Assembly: GCA_050249455.1 (NCBI GenBank)
Contig: JBFWQM010000268.1
Location: forward strand, 1-6,657
Source: JBFWQM01 sp050249455
Lineage (GTDB): Bacteria > Pseudomonadota > Alphaproteobacteria > MPNO01 > VGEU01
Reading direction: 5' to 3'
Length of the DNA stretch: 6,657 bases
The notes beneath the pieces were generated by a model that ran no database searches, was not told the DNA's origin, and saw nothing but the letters and a program-made list of their open reading frames with translations. Shown here one piece after another: positions 5,450-6,657 of this stretch (the stretch's first letter is position 1; each line of letters begins with the position of its first letter). A program made the translations under genes and the position numbers.

Positions 5450-6591
5450 TTGAGCGGCAGGCCCGCCTGCTTCAGCGCCGCCTCGCGCGCCGCCGGCCAC
5501 GCTGCCCGCAGCGCCTCGTCATCCTTGCCTGCCTGGCCCGGAAGGAACGCCTTCCACGCCGCTACCAGCACGTCCTGGCGCTTCAGGAGCTTGTCGTGGT
5601 GCGCCTGGTTTTCCGGCTTCCAGATGCCTTTTTCCTTGAAGTAGCGGATCGAGGATTCGTGCCACGGGATGGTGTAGCTGAGCAGCTGGCGGTCAAGCGC
5701 ATAGCCGTCCGCGCCGGGGGCCGACGTCTTGTACTCCGGGAACAGCTCGTAGATCGCCTTGGCCATGTTGTAGGCGAGCCCAGCATCGACCGTGTCGTAG
5801 GCGGCGAGGTAGGGATAGGGCAGGCCGACGCCTTCGAAGTTGCCGTCCTTCGGGATGCCCTCGCCGACCGGGTCCTTGGCCTGTGCCATCCACGGCGCGA
5901 CGGCGAGCAGGCGGTCCCAGCCGGCCTTATTGGCGTGCGGCACCGGCGGCCACCAGATGCCGCGCGGCGACGCCGAAAGGCGCTGCGCGAAGCCCGAGGT
6001 AGAGATCAGGGTCGCCGCGTCGATCTGGCCGTTGATGATGCCGTCGATCGAGCCGGAGAAGCCGGGCACCTCGACCTTCTGCACGTCATTCCAGGTCAGG
6101 TTGGCGAAGGCGAGCATCGCCTCCATCGTCGCGTTGAGCGAGGGCGAGCCGCGCACGAAGGCGACTCTCTTGCCCTTTAGGTCGCCCATCGTCTTGATGT
6201 TGGCGTCCTTGGCGGTGACGACGGCGGAATGCGCGCGGCCGTAGCTCATCACCACCATGCGCATGCGCTGCGGGCCCCAGTCGCGCGCGGCGAACTCCTC
6301 CAGCCCCTCCTGCGCGAACAGCGCGCCGGTGCCGGTCAGCGCGAACGGCGCTCGGCCGTCGCGCACCGGCACCTGGCGGCCGATGTCGTTGTTGCCCGGC
6401 ACGACGCGCAGGGTGACGCCCAGCTTGTTCTTCAGCACGCTGCCGATGCCGACCGCCTGGTTGTACGGCGCGGTGCCGACCGGATAGGACGTCCACGTCA
6501 CGGTAGACGGCAGCTTGATGTCGTCGGCCGCCAGCGCCGGCGCGCAGACGAGCAGCGCCGCGGCCGCGGCGAATCCGAATATGCTTCGCAC
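5446..6591 (-). CDS. TAXI-family TRAP transporter solute-binding protein
   Basis: This periplasmic receptor captures the substrate and delivers it to the fused permease encoded just downstream. From the GTG start it has 381 residues, somewhat longer than typical TAXI proteins (about 320-350). The N terminus (RSIFGF, then an Ala/Leu core, then CAPALA) is a Sec signal peptide with cleavage expected after residue 21, before ADDIK. The mature protein has the two-lobed NMT1/TAXI layout: an N-terminal VTWTSYPVGTAPYNQA strand-loop, ALTGTGALFAQEG near residue 84, MGDLKGKRVAF (135-145) and the GQIDAATL segment (188-195). An aromatic, Pro-rich stretch with WWPP (213-216) lies in the probable binding region. 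An ATG six bases upstream (6597) is also in frame, but only one base separates it from GGAGG, whereas the GTG at 6589-6591 has seven, so I chose the GTG. The stop overlaps the permease ATG. The ligand is unknown, and its pairing with a hydroxylase suggests an aromatic or related carboxylate. Confidence 0.9.
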   Translation of the reverse strand: MRSIFGFAAAAALLVCAPALAADDIKLPSTVTWTSYPVGTAPYNQAVGIGSVLKNKLGVTLRVVPGNNDIGRQVPVRDGRAPFALTGTGALFAQEGLEEFAARDWGPQRMRMVVMSYGRAHSAVVTAKDANIKTMGDLKGKRVAFVRGSPSLNATMEAMLAFANLTWNDVQKVEVPGFSGSIDGIINGQIDAATLISTSGFAQRLSASPRGIWWPPVPHANKAGWDRLLAVAPWMAQAKDPVGEGIPKDGNFEGVGLPYPYLAAYDTVDAGLAYNMAKAIYELFPEYKTSAPGADGYALDRQLLSYTIPWHESSIRYFKEKGIWKPENQAHHDKLLKRQDVLVAAWKAFLPGQAGKDDEALRAAWPAAREAALKQAGLPLK

Positions 6592-6598
6592 GATCATT

Positions 6599-6604
6599 CC
6601 TCCC
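6599..6604 (-). promoter_or_regulatory. Ribosome-binding site that decides the binding-protein start
   Basis: The complement of 6599-6604 is GGGAGG, a strong Shine-Dalgarno sequence. It is one base from the ATG at 6597 but seven bases from the GTG at 6591, so the GTG is the better start. Both give a workable signal peptide. Confidence 0.6.
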
Positions 6605-6624
6605 GGCTGAGATTATTGATGCGG

Positions 6625-6649
6625 GGCGGCGGCTTATTCCGCCGCCGCC
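6625..6649. repeat. Perfect 9-bp GC inverted repeat upstream of the operon
   Basis: On the minus strand GGCGGCGGC (6641-6649 complement) and GCCGCCGCC (6625-6633 complement) pair perfectly around the 7-base loop GGAATAA. No T-run follows, so it is not a standard intrinsic terminator. It could stabilise or separate an upstream transcript, or slow polymerase ahead of the binding-protein gene 28 bases away. The arms are simple GGC repeats, so part of the match may come from base composition. Confidence 0.5.
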
Positions 6650-6657
6650 TTCGTCCT
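6634..6657 (-). CDS. Possible last codons of an upstream minus-strand gene (5' part outside window)
   Basis: Read on the minus strand from the window edge, one frame gives R-T-K-A-A-A-E and then TAA (6634-6636). Lys/Ala-rich ends like this are common for alphaproteobacterial proteins, and the spacing to the next gene (about 40 bases) would fit an operon. Seven residues are far too few to prove a gene or suggest a function. Confidence 0.25.
   Translation of the reverse strand, partial: RTKAAAE

Overview
The window is high-GC DNA with strong GC-rich codon bias. Its gene content (a TAXI-type TRAP transporter, an HpaB-family monooxygenase, a Nudix hydrolase and an outer-membrane beta-barrel tail) fits a free-living alphaproteobacterium, perhaps Rhodospirillales/Hyphomicrobiales-like. 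That placement is inferred from style and gene families, not from a marker gene.

Left part (1-1867), small separate units. The 3' end of an outer-membrane beta-barrel gene enters on the + strand (1-165) and is followed by a hairpin terminator. It converges on a minus-strand gene for a 205-aa Ala-rich coiled-coil protein with a very basic tail (252-869). Upstream of that, also on the minus strand, is a 150-aa Nudix hydrolase (969-1421). Its likely terminator hairpin ends in an AT-rich patch that resembles a CtrA box with altered spacing. A 230-bp divergent promoter region (1422-1651) separates the Nudix gene from a 71-aa plus-strand gene of unknown function (1652-1867).

Right part (1874-6597), one minus-strand operon. 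The transcription order is a secreted TAXI-family solute-binding protein (5446-6591), a fused TRAP permease (3455-5449, overlapping by ATGA), and an HpaB/PvcC-type flavin-dependent hydroxylase (1930-3420, 34 nt downstream). A clear intrinsic terminator lies at 1874-1899. The 5' end of the operon abuts a 9-bp perfect hairpin and what may be the last codons of another minus-strand gene at the window edge.

Working model (inference): the periplasmic protein captures a small acid, plausibly aromatic, the permease imports it with an ion gradient, and the cytoplasmic hydroxylase oxidises it using FADH2 from a reductase encoded elsewhere. The most unusual point is the hydroxylase active site. The Arg of the HpaB triad is kept, but its Tyr and His positions appear to carry His and Tyr respectively, so the substrate or the reaction may not be 4-hydroxyphenylacetate ortho-hydroxylation. 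The permease also departs from the TRAP-fused signature at several polar positions. I saw no mobile element, CRISPR array, tRNA or rRNA.
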